Shown one piece after another: positions 1 to 11,324 of a DNA stretch of 57,344 bases. The notes below the pieces were generated by a model that searched no databases, was not told the DNA's origin, and saw nothing but the letters and a program-made list of their open reading frames with translations. Each line of letters begins with the position of its first letter. Position 1 is the stretch's first letter. The stretch is from Geminicoccus harenae (GTDB taxonomy: Bacteria > Pseudomonadota > Alphaproteobacteria > Geminicoccales > Geminicoccaceae): NCBI RefSeq assembly GCF_019800005.1, contig NZ_JABGCL010000014.1, positions 1 through 57,344 of the forward strand. The letters are read 5' to 3'. The translations under genes and the position numbers were made by a program.

Positions 1-491
1 GTGTTGATGCCCCCTCCACCATCAAGCACGTCGTCGCCCGCGCCACCATCAAGCACATCGTTGCCCGCGCCGCCTTCGAGCACGTCGTTGCTCGCACCCC
101 CAAGCAGCACATCATCGCCAGCATTGCCACTCAGCATGTTCTGACCAGAATCACCGATCAGCGTGTCATTGTAGACCGAGCCGATCAGCCGCTCGATGCT
201 TACCAGTGTGTCGTTGCCTGCCCCTCCGGTCGCTTGGCCGCCACTCAATGCCAAGCTCACCGTCACTCCAGAAGCCGCGGTCCCATAGGAAGCCGTGTCC
301 TCGCCCGCGCCACCGTAGAGAATGTCATTACCGGGCCCTCCATCAAGAACATCATCACCAATACCACCGTCGATAAAGTCATCTTCCCTAAGGGCAAGGA
401 CAACATCGTCGTTAGATGTGGTCCTCAACAAGGGGTCTGGCGCCGTAGGAATGATGATGTCTGCCCCGGCGGTGCCCGTGATCTGCGCCAT
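1..491 (-). CDS. RTX calcium-binding protein, 3' part missing (runs off the left edge)
   Basis: On the minus strand an open frame starts at an ATG ending at 491, after AGG six bases upstream, and stays open to base 1. About 163 codons are visible. It opens MAQITGTAGADIIIP and then carries glycine/aspartate nonapeptides of the type GGAGNDVLDGG, first singly and then as a tandem block near the window edge. These are RTX repeats, which bind calcium and fold into a parallel beta roll after export, usually by a type I secretion system reading a C-terminal signal. That C-terminus lies outside the window, so length and any catalytic domain are unknown. An ATG three bases upstream (494) is an alternative start. 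The next gene upstream in the same orientation is also RTX. Confidence 0.8.
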   Translation of the reverse strand, partial: MAQITGTAGADIIIPTAPDPLLRTTSNDDVVLALREDDFIDGGIGDDVLDGGPGNDILYGGAGEDTASYGTAASGVTVSLALSGGQATGGAGNDTLVSIERLIGSVYNDTLIGDSGQNMLSGNAGDDVLLGGASNDVLEGGAGNDVLDGGAGDDVLDGGGGIN

Positions 492-628
492 CATCTACCT
501 TTCTGGGTTTGGCGTACTAGGTTTGCGCAATACAAATGCAACAGAGTACAATGTCCCGGCCAAATTCTCATCCATGGGCGGGATGTTGCGCAGTGCTTCG
601 AGATCTGAAGCGAAATGCTACACCTGAA

Positions 629-1510
629 TTAAACAAGCCCTATGAAATCGGCGCTCGACAGCTCCGTCACCCCCAGAAGCCTGAGGATCATCGGGTCCGT
701 CACCTCGAATCCCGGCCGTCCCACCGAAGCTAGCTCGGTGAGCGCCGGCGCCAGGTCGATCGTCAGCCCGCCATCCTCCAGGCTCACCCCCGCATCGCCC
801 TCGCCGACCACGCCATCCCCGTTGCTGTCCAGCGCCTCGAAGCCGATGATCTCGGGTCGATCGTCGTCGGAGATCGCGAAACGCAGCGCGCCGATCTGGT
901 CCTCGCCATGGCGGAAGTCGGTGATCACCGTCCGCCCTCCGCCGGCGAACTCCTGGTTCCCGCCGGAATAGTCCATGGTGAAGCTGTCGGCGCCCCGGCC
1001 CAGGGAGATCCTGGCGTCCAGGCTGTCATAGCCGCCGATCTCGATCAGGTCGTCGCCGTCCCCGGCCGTCACCTGGTCCCGGCTGTAGACGGCGATGGTG
1101 TCGTTGCCGGCCCCGCCATAGAGGATGTTGGCGCCGCCGCCGCCATCCAGATAGTCGTCGCCGTCGCCTCCCACCATGTGGTCGTCGCCCAGGCCGCCGC
1201 GCAGGTCGTCGTCGCCGCCATGGCCCTGCAGCCGGTCGTTGCCAGCACCGCCTACCAGCCGGTCGTCCCCGGCCCCGCCGCTCAGGCTGTCGTCGCCCTC
1301 GCCGCCATCCAGCCGGTCGTTGCCGTCGCCGCCCATGATCGTGTCGTCGCCGGCCTCGCCGAACGCGATGTCGTTGCCGCTGTCCAGGCCGATGACGTCG
1401 TTGCCGCCCTGGCCATGCACCGTGTCGTTGCCGGCCCTGGCCAGGACGATGTCGTCCCCGTCCGTGCCGTCGAGCAGGTCGTCGCCGAGCGTGCCTAGGA
1501 TGATGGCCAT
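629..1510 (-). CDS. RTX calcium-binding exoprotein
   Basis: A 293-residue protein. Residues 1-125 are almost continuous RTX nonapeptides (GGDGNDRLDGGEGDD and variants), which form calcium-loaded beta rolls outside the cell. Around residue 230 there is an EF-hand-like loop, DSNGDGVVGEGD, a second likely calcium site. The C-terminus ends in hydrophobic ...SSADFIGLV, typical of type I secretion substrates. There is no N-terminal signal peptide, as expected for that route. The start has a clear AGGAG ribosome site. It sits 16 bp after the tail-like gene ending at 1527 and upstream of a second RTX gene, so the three may be co-transcribed. No enzymatic domain is seen, and no secretion ATPase is in the window. 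Confidence 0.85.
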   Translation of the reverse strand: MAIILGTLGDDLLDGTDGDDIVLARAGNDTVHGQGGNDVIGLDSGNDIAFGEAGDDTIMGGDGNDRLDGGEGDDSLSGGAGDDRLVGGAGNDRLQGHGGDDDLRGGLGDDHMVGGDGDDYLDGGGGANILYGGAGNDTIAVYSRDQVTAGDGDDLIEIGGYDSLDARISLGRGADSFTMDYSGGNQEFAGGGRTVITDFRHGEDQIGALRFAISDDDRPEIIGFEALDSNGDGVVGEGDAGVSLEDGGLTIDLAPALTELASVGRPGFEVTDPMILRLLGVTELSSADFIGLV

Positions 1511-1526
1511 GTTGCTCTCCTGCTGG

Positions 1527-3191
1527 TCACGCCACCGGCATCAGGCTGATCGGCAGCATGTGGTCGTTGAACTCGAACCAGGCCATGCTGGTGTCGTAGA
1601 GCTTTCCGGAAGCGTTGTAGAAGCGGCCGGAATTGTTGGCGTCGTCCTCGCTGATGGTCGGCACGGAGTGGGGATGACAGGCCCAGACCTGGGGGATCTT
1701 GATCTCCGGCCGGCGCGTGCCGTCCGGCATCAGCGCCCGGCCCTGGCTGGTGTCGTAGGCCCCGTCCGACTTTTTGCGGTAGAGGTTGAAGTAGCGGTGC
1801 GGGTTCTTCTGCAGCTGCATCGCGTAGCAGGCGCCGTCCTCCGCCATGATCTCGACGATGTAGCGGTAATGGGCCGCCATCTCGAGCGGCGGGTCGATCG
1901 TGAGGCGGCCATAGGGGATGATCGGCACGGCCCGCTCGAACTCGGTGAGCGTAGGCGAGTTGCGCGAGGTGAGGTTGGAGGGCGTGATCGTCAGCGTCTT
2001 GCCGGCCACCACGTCGCGGCCGAACGCGGCGAAGCTGTTCTCCGGGAAGGCCTTGAACGGCCCGGCCCCGGCGACGCGGAACACGTCGTCGCCCGAGGCG
2101 GTCGGCGGCGGCCAGACCTGCTTCAGGCCCAGGGTCAGGTTGCGCCCGGCCACGCCGGTGACGCGCATGATGCGCACGCCCAGCCGCCGGTTGAGGTTGT
2201 AGCCGATCAGGCTGGTCCACCGCCAGGCATGGACGTAGATCTCGTCCACGACCTCGCCGGGAAAGTCGGCCGGTGGGGTGAGGATCTGGCGCAGGCGGCG
2301 CTGCCCGTACACCATGAGCGCCGGCCCCCGCGTGGACGTCTCCGGGCGGGGCTTGGTGGGGTCGACCGGATCCTCGTCGAACAGGCCGGCGCTGGAATTC
2401 CCGCCGCGGTAACGCCCTCGGTAGTACCAGGGCTGGCCGTACCAGGTGTCGTCGTCATAGCCCAGGAGGAAGACCGGCGTCATGCCGCGCGCCCCGCCGG
2501 CACTGGCATCGGTGCTGGGCTGCTCGGTGGCGGGCAGGTACTCGCGCACCGCGAGGAGCCGGTCGAGCGGCGAGTTCGACCCTTCCGTCCCAGGATGGGC
2601 GGCGGATGCCGAGAACGCGTTGTTGTCGAACGAGAAATTGGTGGTCGGGCTCGCCGCCAGATTGACATACTCGGCGAGGATCCACTCGCCCGCCGTGACC
2701 AGCCACGGGCTGCCGTTCGCGGTCACGTCGATCCAGACATAGGCAGTGCCGCTGTACACATACTCGCTGCCGCGCAGCGAGGTCCGGTTCAGCCAGGCTT
2801 GGACATGGAGGCCGCCCACCAGTTCCGGGCTGTTCGCGACGCCGAAGCGCGTGGCGTTCGCATTGAACGCGTCGAAGCCGCCCACCTGCCGGCCGGGATA
2901 GTAGCCGACCTCGCCGGGCGTCACGACCCCCGAGGCGAGCAGCGTGCCCTTGGGCTGGGTCCAGTCGTTGCAGCGATAGAAGTTGATCCGGTAGCAGCCG
3001 AAATTGCCGCCGCTATGGGCGTCGTCCGGCTCGGCATGCTTCCGGGCCCCCTGCGTCTGCCACATGAACTTGGTGACGACCCCGTCCTTCGGTGCCTGGA
3101 AGGAGAAATAATGCCCGCGCTGCCAGCGGATGTTGGCCTGGGTGCAGGCATAGATGGGGCAGCCGATCAGGCGATATTCCGGGAGGATCAT
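1527..3191 (-). CDS. Phage-tail/receptor-binding-like protein outside the prophage
   Basis: A 554-residue protein rich in Trp, Tyr, Gly and Asn, without signal peptide or membrane segment. It resembles the prophage tail protein at 13296-14906. The shared block is YFSFQAP...TQGARKHAE..D.HSGGNFGCYRINFY here and YWQFTAP...TQGARANAE..D.HSYGNYGRYRLDVY there; both then have a YPGR/WPGR...GFD motif, and both end ISLMPVA/PIWLEPA. It is therefore probably a beta-rich fibre or carbohydrate-binding protein of phage origin. It lies about 5.7 kb outside the prophage, between a small Tat-signal ORF, with which it overlaps by ATGA, and an RTX gene. It may be a remnant of another phage or a domesticated surface protein. 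The biochemical function is unknown. Confidence 0.7.
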   Translation of the reverse strand: MILPEYRLIGCPIYACTQANIRWQRGHYFSFQAPKDGVVTKFMWQTQGARKHAEPDDAHSGGNFGCYRINFYRCNDWTQPKGTLLASGVVTPGEVGYYPGRQVGGFDAFNANATRFGVANSPELVGGLHVQAWLNRTSLRGSEYVYSGTAYVWIDVTANGSPWLVTAGEWILAEYVNLAASPTTNFSFDNNAFSASAAHPGTEGSNSPLDRLLAVREYLPATEQPSTDASAGGARGMTPVFLLGYDDDTWYGQPWYYRGRYRGGNSSAGLFDEDPVDPTKPRPETSTRGPALMVYGQRRLRQILTPPADFPGEVVDEIYVHAWRWTSLIGYNLNRRLGVRIMRVTGVAGRNLTLGLKQVWPPPTASGDDVFRVAGAGPFKAFPENSFAAFGRDVVAGKTLTITPSNLTSRNSPTLTEFERAVPIIPYGRLTIDPPLEMAAHYRYIVEIMAEDGACYAMQLQKNPHRYFNLYRKKSDGAYDTSQGRALMPDGTRRPEIKIPQVWACHPHSVPTISEDDANNSGRFYNASGKLYDTSMAWFEFNDHMLPISLMPVA

Positions 3192-3475
3192 TGCCCGCCT
3201 CCCGCCGGTGGCCGCCCCGGCCTGCCTGGCCTGCCCCGCCGGCGCCGACCGGTCCGCCAGGGTGGTGCCCGCTTGGTCCAGGTCGGCGGCAGGGGTGGCA
3301 GGTCGCCATTGTACGGGGGGTCGTCATATCCCGGGATCAGGTCTCTGACCGTCGGCGTCCCGCGCGCGTGCGCCGGGGCGGCGGCAACAACTGCTGCGGA
3401 TCCGGCCATCGTCAGAAAGCCACGCCTGCGCAGGCGTGGCCAGCCCCGTCTTGAGGTATCGCGATGCCATGGCAT
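3188..3475 (-). CDS. Small protein with a Tat-like signal sequence
   Basis: A 95-residue ORF whose N-terminus has arginine pairs followed by a hydrophobic stretch and an Ala-x-Ala site (RRRGFLTMAGSAAVVAAAP then AHA), matching a twin-arginine export signal. The mature part is short and rich in Pro and Arg (PPYNGDLPPLPPTW, then a basic C-terminus) with no recognisable domain. The stop codon overlaps the start of the tail-like gene in an ATGA, which suggests translational coupling and argues that the ORF is real. An upstream ATG ending at 3520 would add 15 residues. Alternatively the mature part could be the decayed front of a larger gene. Confidence 0.45.
   Translation of the reverse strand: MPWHRDTSRRGWPRLRRRGFLTMAGSAAVVAAAPAHARGTPTVRDLIPGYDDPPYNGDLPPLPPTWTKRAPPWRTGRRRRGRPGRPGRPPAGGGQ
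3419..3440. repeat. Perfect 22-bp palindrome
   Basis: The half-site GCCACGCCTGC is followed directly by its exact reverse complement. It lies inside the coding region for the signal sequence of the small Tat-like ORF. It could be a binding site or an RNA hairpin near the start codon, or chance in an Arg-rich stretch of high GC. Confidence 0.5.
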
Positions 3476-3741
3476 AGCACGTGCCCATTTATACCCGCTT
3501 GAGGCGGCGGTTTCTGGCACTGTTATATTGAGAGAATTTCCAGAATGTCATCAATAATGCGACAATCGCTCATGCATTCACTTCGGGCGCGAGTTCTGGC
3601 CGGTGAGATGGGAGCATGTCGACTCATGCACGCAGGCGATCCGCTGAGGGTCAAACGGGCGGGCCTGCGGCCATGACAGGGCATGACCAGCGCTGGCAGG
3701 CCGGCAGTCAGCGACAGCCGGCGATCGATCCTGCCGGAGGC

Positions 3742-4692
3742 TTAAGCGCGCCTCTCGTTATCCAGGAACCAGCCATAGGTGGCGCGCACGCCCTCCTCTA
3801 GGCCGATCCGCGGCTGCCAGCCGGAGGCGCGCAGCTTGTCCGCGCTCATCAGCTTGCGCGGCGTCCCGTCCGGCTTGCTCGTGTCCTGGACGATCCGCCC
3901 GTCGTAGCCCACCACCCGGCAGACCAGCTCCAGGAGCTCGCGGATGGTCACGTCCTCGCCCGAGCCGACATTGACGTGCTCGTGCCCGGAATAGGCCTGC
4001 ATCAGATGGACCAGCGCGTCCGCGCAGTCATCGGCATGGAGGAACTCGCGCCGGGGCGTGCCGGTCCCCCACATCACGATCTCAGGCGAGCCGGCGAGCT
4101 TCGCCTCGTGCGCCTTGCGGATGAAGGCCGGCAGGACGTGGCTGGACTGGAGGTCGAAATTGTCGCCGGGCCCGTACAGGTTGGTCGGCATGGCGGAGAT
4201 GAAGTCGCGCCCGTGCTGCCGGCGATAGGCCTGGGCCAGCTTGATCCCGGCGATCTTGGCGATCGCGTACCACTCGTTGGTGGGCTCGAGCGGCCCGGTC
4301 AGCAGGCTGTCCTCGGTGATCGGCTGGGGTGCGAACTTCGGGTAGATGCAGGACGAGCCGAGGAACAGGAGCTTCTGTACCTCCGCCCGGTGCGCCGCCT
4401 CGATGATGTTCGCCTCGATCATGAGGTTGTCGTAGAGATAGTCGGCCGGAAAGCTGTCGTTCGCCAGGATCCCGCCGACCTTGGCGGCTGCCAGGAAGAT
4501 TGCGTCCGGCCTCGTGTCCAGGATCCAGGCGCGCGTTTGCGCCTGGTCCTTGAGGTCCACCCGATCGCGGTCCACGGTCAGGACCTCGCAGTCCTCCCGC
4601 TGGAGGCGCCGGACGATCGCTGAGCCGACCATGCCGCGATGGCCGGCCACCCAGACCCGCTTGCCCTTCAGGGAGAAGATGGCCTCAGGCAT
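3742..4692 (-). CDS. fcl: GDP-L-fucose synthase
   Basis: A 316-residue short-chain dehydrogenase of extended type. It converts GDP-4-keto-6-deoxymannose to GDP-L-fucose by epimerisation and NADPH reduction, supplying fucose for capsule, O-antigen or exopolysaccharide. It has the N-terminal Rossmann motif [16 protein letters not shown], the family pattern [10 protein letters not shown], the serine block [10 protein letters not shown], the catalytic Tyr-x-x-x-Lys as WYAIAKIAG, and [10 protein letters not shown]. Length matches the family. It overlaps gmd by 8 bp, and gmd makes its substrate, so the two form an operon. Confidence 0.95.
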   Translation of the reverse strand: MPEAIFSLKGKRVWVAGHRGMVGSAIVRRLQREDCEVLTVDRDRVDLKDQAQTRAWILDTRPDAIFLAAAKVGGILANDSFPADYLYDNLMIEANIIEAAHRAEVQKLLFLGSSCIYPKFAPQPITEDSLLTGPLEPTNEWYAIAKIAGIKLAQAYRRQHGRDFISAMPTNLYGPGDNFDLQSSHVLPAFIRKAHEAKLAGSPEIVMWGTGTPRREFLHADDCADALVHLMQAYSGHEHVNVGSGEDVTIRELLELVCRVVGYDGRIVQDTSKPDGTPRKLMSADKLRASGWQPRIGLEEGVRATYGWFLDNERRA

Positions 4693-5758
4693 CCCGCATC
4701 ACCGGTGCGGTCGCCATCACCTTCAGGTCCTCCTCGACCATCTCGGCCAGCAGCGCGTCCATGTCGGTCTCGTGCTTCCAGCCGAGCTTGCGCCGGGCCT
4801 TTTCCGGGTTGCCGATCAGCAGGTCCACCTCGGTCGGGCGGAAGTAGCGCGGGTCGACCTGGACCAGGACCTTGCCGGTCTTCCGGCAGATCCCCTTCTC
4901 GTCCACGCCCTCGCCCTGCCAGTCGAGGGTGACGCCGACATGGGCGAAGGCCTTCTCCACGAACGAGCGCACCGTGTTGGTCTGGCCGGTCGCCAGCACA
5001 TAGTCGTCCGGCTCGTCCTGCTGCAGCATCAGCCACATGCCGCGCACATACTCACGCGCGTGGCCCCAGTCGCGCTTGGCGTCCAGGTTGCCCAGATAGA
5101 GCCTGTTCTGCCGGCCCAGATGGATGGCGGCCACTGCCCGGGTGATCTTGCGGGTGACGAAGGTCTCGCCGCGCAAGGGGCTCTCATGGTTGAACAGGAT
5201 GCCGTTGGACGCATGCATCCCATAGGCCTCGCGGTAGTTCACCACGATCCAGTAAGCATAGAGCTTGGCCGCGGCATAGGGGCTACGCGGGTAGAACGGC
5301 GTAGTCTCGCTCTGCGGGACCTCCTGGACCTTGCCGTACAGCTCCGAGGTCGAGGCCTGGTAGAATCGGGTCTTCTCCGTCAGCCCCAGCAGGCGGATCG
5401 CCTCCAGCAGGCGCAGCGTGCCGATCCCATCCGCGTTCGCCGTGTATTCCGGCGTCTCGAAGCTGACCTGGACGTGCGACTGGGCGGCCAGATTGTAGAT
5501 CTCGTCCGGCTGCGTCTCCTGCACCACGCGGATCAAGTTGGTCGAATCCGTCATGTCGCCATAATGCAGGATGAAGCGCGGGTGCGGGACGTGCGGGTCC
5601 TCGTAGAGATGCTCGATCCGTCCGGTGTTGAACGAGGACGAGCGGCGCTTGATCCCGTGGACGATATAGCCCTTGTCGAGCAGCAGCTGGGCCAGATAGG
5701 CGCCGTCTTGCCCGGTGGCTCCGGTGATGAGGGCGACCTTGCCCGCATGGGTCGTCAT
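4685..5758 (-). CDS. gmd: GDP-mannose 4,6-dehydratase
   Basis: A 357-residue enzyme that converts GDP-D-mannose to GDP-4-keto-6-deoxy-D-mannose, the first committed step to GDP-L-fucose. It shows the NAD(P)-binding motif [30 protein letters not shown], the catalytic block [33 protein letters not shown] with the Tyr-x-x-x-Lys pair, and [20 protein letters not shown]. These are diagnostic for the family. The start at 5758 ([10 protein letters not shown]) is preferred over an upstream in-frame ATG because it places the Rossmann motif at the usual distance. The fcl start lies within its 3' end. Confidence 0.95.
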   Translation of the reverse strand: MTTHAGKVALITGATGQDGAYLAQLLLDKGYIVHGIKRRSSSFNTGRIEHLYEDPHVPHPRFILHYGDMTDSTNLIRVVQETQPDEIYNLAAQSHVQVSFETPEYTANADGIGTLRLLEAIRLLGLTEKTRFYQASTSELYGKVQEVPQSETTPFYPRSPYAAAKLYAYWIVVNYREAYGMHASNGILFNHESPLRGETFVTRKITRAVAAIHLGRQNRLYLGNLDAKRDWGHAREYVRGMWLMLQQDEPDDYVLATGQTNTVRSFVEKAFAHVGVTLDWQGEGVDEKGICRKTGKVLVQVDPRYFRPTEVDLLIGNPEKARRKLGWKHETDMDALLAEMVEEDLKVMATAPVMRDA

Positions 5759-5908
5759 GGCGTCCAGCTTCCGTCCTGCAGTCCAAGAAGATACGACACG
5801 GCGAGACGCCGCGCTGCGCGCCAGCATTCCGGCGCGCAGCGCTTATCCTGCCACTTCCGCAGCCACAAGTCCCCCGAAGGCAGGCCGCCTGGCCTCAAAC
5901 GGTCGCGG

Positions 5909-8329
<2,421 letters not shown>

Positions 8330-8344
8330 GACGACGTTTCCCGG

Positions 8345-8752
8345 TCAGGCGAGCTTGCGCAGGACGACGGTGAGGCAGCCGTTGACGACGGCGGGGCGCA
8401 TCACCTCGTAGCGTCCGGGCGGCAGGGGCAACTGGCGCTCGAACCGGCCCTGCGGCAGCTCCAGCCGGTGAATCCGGGCAAAGCGCAGTTCCTGCGGCAG
8501 GACCCGCTCGCCGGCGATCACCAGCACGCCGTTGTCGATCACGACCTGGATCCGCTCCGGATCGACGCCCGGCAGGGCGGCCAGCACCAGCAGCTCATGG
8601 TCGGTCTCCAGCATGTCGACCGGCGGCTCCCAGGCCGGGGCGCGGGCGCGGCCGTGGACCGGCTGGAACTTCTGCTGATGCATCCGCTCGGCGCGGAGCA
8701 GCATCTCGACCGCGTTGGACCACATCCAGGCGCGGGGATCCGGATTCTTCAT
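8345..8752 (-). CDS. Hsp20/alpha-crystallin family small heat-shock protein
   Basis: A 135-residue protein beginning MKNPDPRAWMWSNAVEML. From about residue 45 it carries an alpha-crystallin fold: PAWEPPVDMLETDHELLVLAALPGV, then VVIDNGVLVIAGER, and a C-terminal strand pattern ending NGCLTVVLRKLA (compare the family's DGVLTVTLPK). Such proteins hold unfolding proteins in the cytoplasm until chaperones or proteases act. Start 8752 is chosen because GAGG lies seven bases upstream. It is the first gene of the lon operon and the last host gene before the left attachment site. Confidence 0.85.
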   Translation of the reverse strand: MKNPDPRAWMWSNAVEMLLRAERMHQQKFQPVHGRARAPAWEPPVDMLETDHELLVLAALPGVDPERIQVVIDNGVLVIAGERVLPQELRFARIHRLELPQGRFERQLPLPPGRYEVMRPAVVNGCLTVVLRKLA

Positions 8753-8869
8753 GCATCGACCTCGGCGTACAGCCGCGAAAACCACCCGACGCATGTGGGG
8801 GTTCCGGCCGGATCGATCCAGGGGCGGCAGGTCGGAGGCCGGAGAGCCGTGGAAGGATGCGGGCAGAGC

Positions 8870-8920
8870 CTGGTTGGGGCGGGAGGATTCGAACCTCCGC
8901 ATGGCGGAACCAAAATCCGC
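8870..8920. repeat. attL, 51-bp core repeat
   Basis: Identical to 48762-48812. It contains the 3' half of tRNA-Gln, from the anticodon arm to the CCA end, on the minus strand. Beyond 8920 the sequence departs from the tRNA, so this copy is a tRNA fragment left by integration and not a functional tRNA. Confidence 0.95.
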
Positions 8921-8954
8921 ACATCTATTGTATGATTTCAGGAGCTTGGTGAGG

Positions 8955-8965
8955 TTTCAAAGAGT
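8955..8965 (+). other. Candidate integrase arm-type site
   Basis: TTTCAAAGAGT lies 35 bp inside attL. A near-identical TTTCAAAGACT (10 of 11) lies 17 bp inside attR at 48735-48745. In the excised circle both would flank the core in the same orientation, which is how arm-type integrase or excisionase sites are arranged. This is inferred from sequence alone. Confidence 0.4.
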
Positions 8966-9044
8966 GAAACGCGCCACCGACCACCATTGACAAACCAGGG
9001 GCTTTTCCCCGCAGTCTTTGGGCCGAAATCGCCCTCCAGCGGCC

Positions 9045-9233
9045 ATGCCCACCCGCTCCCACCTCCACCGCTACCCCGTCCTCCAGGCCCGCGGCCTGGT
9101 CATCCGCTGCCGGGCGTGCGGCCACGAGTGCTGGATCCCGTATGGCCGGCTCTTGGGCCTCGGGTGGCATGCCAGCTACCTGGGTGACATCGAGCCGAAG
9201 CTGAGGTGCTCGCAGTGCGGGACGAAGGGATAG
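9045..9233 (+). CDS. Small zinc-ribbon protein
   Basis: A 62-residue protein with a pair of CxxC knuckles: RCRACGHECWIPYG near the middle and LRCSQCGTKG at the end. This four-cysteine pattern binds one zinc ion and is common in small nucleic-acid-associated proteins, but partner and role are unknown. It is the first gene inside attL. An upstream in-frame ATG at 9018 would add nine residues. No strong ribosome site is visible at either start. Confidence 0.55.
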   Translation: MPTRSHLHRYPVLQARGLVIRCRACGHECWIPYGRLLGLGWHASYLGDIEPKLRCSQCGTKG

Positions 9234-9316
9234 GGGTATCCCTCCGGCTTACCGTGACACTCCGTCACGCTCGGCAGCTGCCAATCATCATGATCATGTT
9301 CTCCCGCGTTTCCGGG

Positions 9317-10339
9317 ATGAACAATATGATAATGAAGCAGGTAGGCCGGTTAGGCTATTTCCGACGGCATGTTTCCACACTCCTGCCGTATCTCACGATG
9401 AGAAAGCTCTCCAACCTCATTCTGAACATAATTGAACACCGTCTCGTCATAAGCTCACCCCGCAGCCTACCGCCTTACGTCAAGATCGAGCCGACGCCGC
9501 TTTGCCAGCTTCGCTGCACTGGTTGCCAGCAAAGCGAGGACAACTTCACGGCTACGCTACGACACGACATGCACATGCCGGTAGATCGCTTTCGCCGTAT
9601 TTTGGAGCCGCTTGCGCCGACACTGATGGGCGTCAGCCTGAGCTATCGCGGTGAGCCGCTGCTCGGGCGCGGCATCCTCGATATGATCGAGTGCGCACAC
9701 GAGCTGGGCGTCGCCGTCTCATTCCCTAGCAATCTATCTATGCCAATCACGGCACAACGTGCTGAGCGGCTCGTCAAATCGGGCGTCGATACGATTTACA
9801 TCTCGCTCGATGGGGCTTCCGCCCGAACCTACGAGATCTACCGGCGCGGCGGCCGCTTCGACCTGGTCCTCAAGAACGTCGCCCTGCTCGCCGAGACGAA
9901 GTGCCGGCTGGGCCGCGCGAGGCCGCGCCTGATCTGGAAGTTTGTCGCCTTCGAGCACAACCGGCACGAGATGCCGGAGGTGAAGCAGCGATACCGGCAG
10001 TATGGCTTCGACAGCTACGAAATCGTTCGAGATGTAGACAGCGCAGAGATCGTTGCTTCCAAGCGGCGCCGGTTTAAGGACCTGCGTGAGAAGCGCCGCG
10101 GATGCTTTTGGGCCTGGAACACGCTCACGGTCGCCGAGAATGGCGATGTCCATCCCTGCTGCGCGGTCGACCACAGCGGCCATAGTTTGGGCAACGCGAG
10201 CGCCGGCGACATCTTGAGCATCTGGCGCGGCGCTGCCTACACCGGCCTTCGGCAGGCTTTTCGCACGGGGAAGCCTGAGGAGATGTTCCCGAGCTGCGCC
10301 AGGTGCCTTGGTCACAGGGCGCGCTCACCAGCAACATAA
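9317..10339 (+). CDS. Radical SAM protein with C-terminal SPASM-like domain
   Basis: About 340 residues. The radical SAM cluster motif Cx3Cx2C appears as PTPLCQLRCTGC about 55 residues from this start, followed by elements of the SAM-binding barrel (LSYRGEPLL, DTIYISLDGAS). Near the C-terminus a second Cys set (GCFWAW..., VHPCCAVD, PSCARCLGH) looks like a SPASM domain holding an auxiliary iron-sulfur cluster. Such enzymes modify peptides or other substrates by radical chemistry, and this subtype is often found near polysaccharide genes. The substrate cannot be named. It is cargo between attL and the tail genes. The start is uncertain: in-frame ATGs also lie at 9290, 9296, 9326 and 9332, none with a good ribosome site. 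Confidence 0.8.
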   Translation: MNNMIMKQVGRLGYFRRHVSTLLPYLTMRKLSNLILNIIEHRLVISSPRSLPPYVKIEPTPLCQLRCTGCQQSEDNFTATLRHDMHMPVDRFRRILEPLAPTLMGVSLSYRGEPLLGRGILDMIECAHELGVAVSFPSNLSMPITAQRAERLVKSGVDTIYISLDGASARTYEIYRRGGRFDLVLKNVALLAETKCRLGRARPRLIWKFVAFEHNRHEMPEVKQRYRQYGFDSYEIVRDVDSAEIVASKRRRFKDLREKRRGCFWAWNTLTVAENGDVHPCCAVDHSGHSLGNASAGDILSIWRGAAYTGLRQAFRTGKPEEMFPSCARCLGHRARSPAT

Positions 10340-10445
10340 TCGAGCCAACAGATGAAGCATATCCCAATATTCTGACGCAATACGTGCGCCCTGGTAACGT
10401 ATTTCTTTGCAGAACACGCCATTCTTGTCTGTACGGCCGGTAGCT

Positions 10446-11318
10446 ATGAAAACTCTTGCTTCCAGAGTAACAATGCCGCTCTTTATCTTGATATGCCTAA
10501 TCCTACCTATACCTGCGGTAGGCCAGCAGACCTCTTCGTTACAACTGAAGGCAACTCCCGATCCCTTGGCCGCCGAGTCAAGCTTGTTATGTCCTTACGA
10601 TGAGGACTGCCGTGCACGACGAGATCTGCTAGCGCAGGAGGATATGGCTTTTTCGGCAGAACTAGTGCTTTGGGTAGGCGTTGGCCAACTGCTAGCCTCG
10701 ATAATAGCTGCAATTCTTGTTCTACGCAGCTTAAGCCATTCGCGCGAAGCAGTAGAACTTAGCCGCAACGCATTTGTCGCTGACAATCGCCCATGGCTAT
10801 CTGTTAAAATAGAGCTGATAGGACCGCTTCGATGGGAAGCGGATGGACTTACCTTGCCGGTGCGGTTCTTCATACGAAATCTTGGAAGGACTCCTGCTTT
10901 ACGGGCAGGAATAGCACCTTTGTTTTGCTGCATGACAGGAACTACAGAACCTGTTAAGCGGCATGCAGAATTCTGTGATGGTTTTCGAAGTGGTATGGGT
11001 GATATTGGAACAACCATATTTCCGGAAGACGAGTATATAGTCGACTGGACGGTCCTCATGACAAATGAAGATTCAGAGCAAAGTCGATCGTACTTCAAGA
11101 AATTTTACAATGTTGATCGAATATCTATTTCTCCATGTCTCATGGGTTGTGTATTTTATACATCTTTCCAAAAGAATGAATTTTATCAGACCGGTTTTAT
11201 GTATGATATTCAATCCAGACCAAGGAATGGTACAGCTGAGATTTCAAGAGATCATGGCGATGTGCCTATGGATTATTTGATGCTGAGACGCCATTTTCAG
11301 GACGCTAGAACTTTCTAA
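10446..11318 (+). CDS. Low-GC membrane protein of unknown function
   Basis: A 290-residue protein. It opens with a signal peptide (MKTLASRVTMPLFILICLIL, cleavage likely after VGQ) and has a second hydrophobic segment near residue 90 (LVLWVGVGQLLASIIAAILV). This is followed by an alpha/beta region starting NRPWLSVKIEL and FFIRNLGRTPA, a pattern seen in many uncharacterised proteins with a membrane anchor and cytoplasmic sensor-like part. The start at 10446 is preferred to 10407 because it begins the signal peptide. The DNA is visibly richer in A+T than every neighbour, which suggests recent transfer. It follows the radical SAM gene by about 100 bp and is likely lysogenic cargo. Confidence 0.65.
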   Translation: MKTLASRVTMPLFILICLILPIPAVGQQTSSLQLKATPDPLAAESSLLCPYDEDCRARRDLLAQEDMAFSAELVLWVGVGQLLASIIAAILVLRSLSHSREAVELSRNAFVADNRPWLSVKIELIGPLRWEADGLTLPVRFFIRNLGRTPALRAGIAPLFCCMTGTTEPVKRHAEFCDGFRSGMGDIGTTIFPEDEYIVDWTVLMTNEDSEQSRSYFKKFYNVDRISISPCLMGCVFYTSFQKNEFYQTGFMYDIQSRPRNGTAEISRDHGDVPMDYLMLRRHFQDARTF

Positions 11319-11324
11319 TATTGC

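Noticed and set aside
1..1510. CRISPR array or simple DNA repeat
   Set aside because: The periodic sequence is the 27-base period of RTX nonapeptide coding on the minus strand, with variable codons and no unique spacers.
1176..3557. Long plus-strand open frame of 793 codons
   Set aside because: It is antisense to the RTX, tail-like and Tat-signal genes, is made of Ser/Pro/Arg-rich then Val/Ala/Gly/Arg-rich sequence and has no motif; a shadow of high-GC coding.
8870..8920. Second tRNA-Gln gene
   Set aside because: Only the 3' half is present; beyond the core the sequence does not pair as D arm or acceptor stem.
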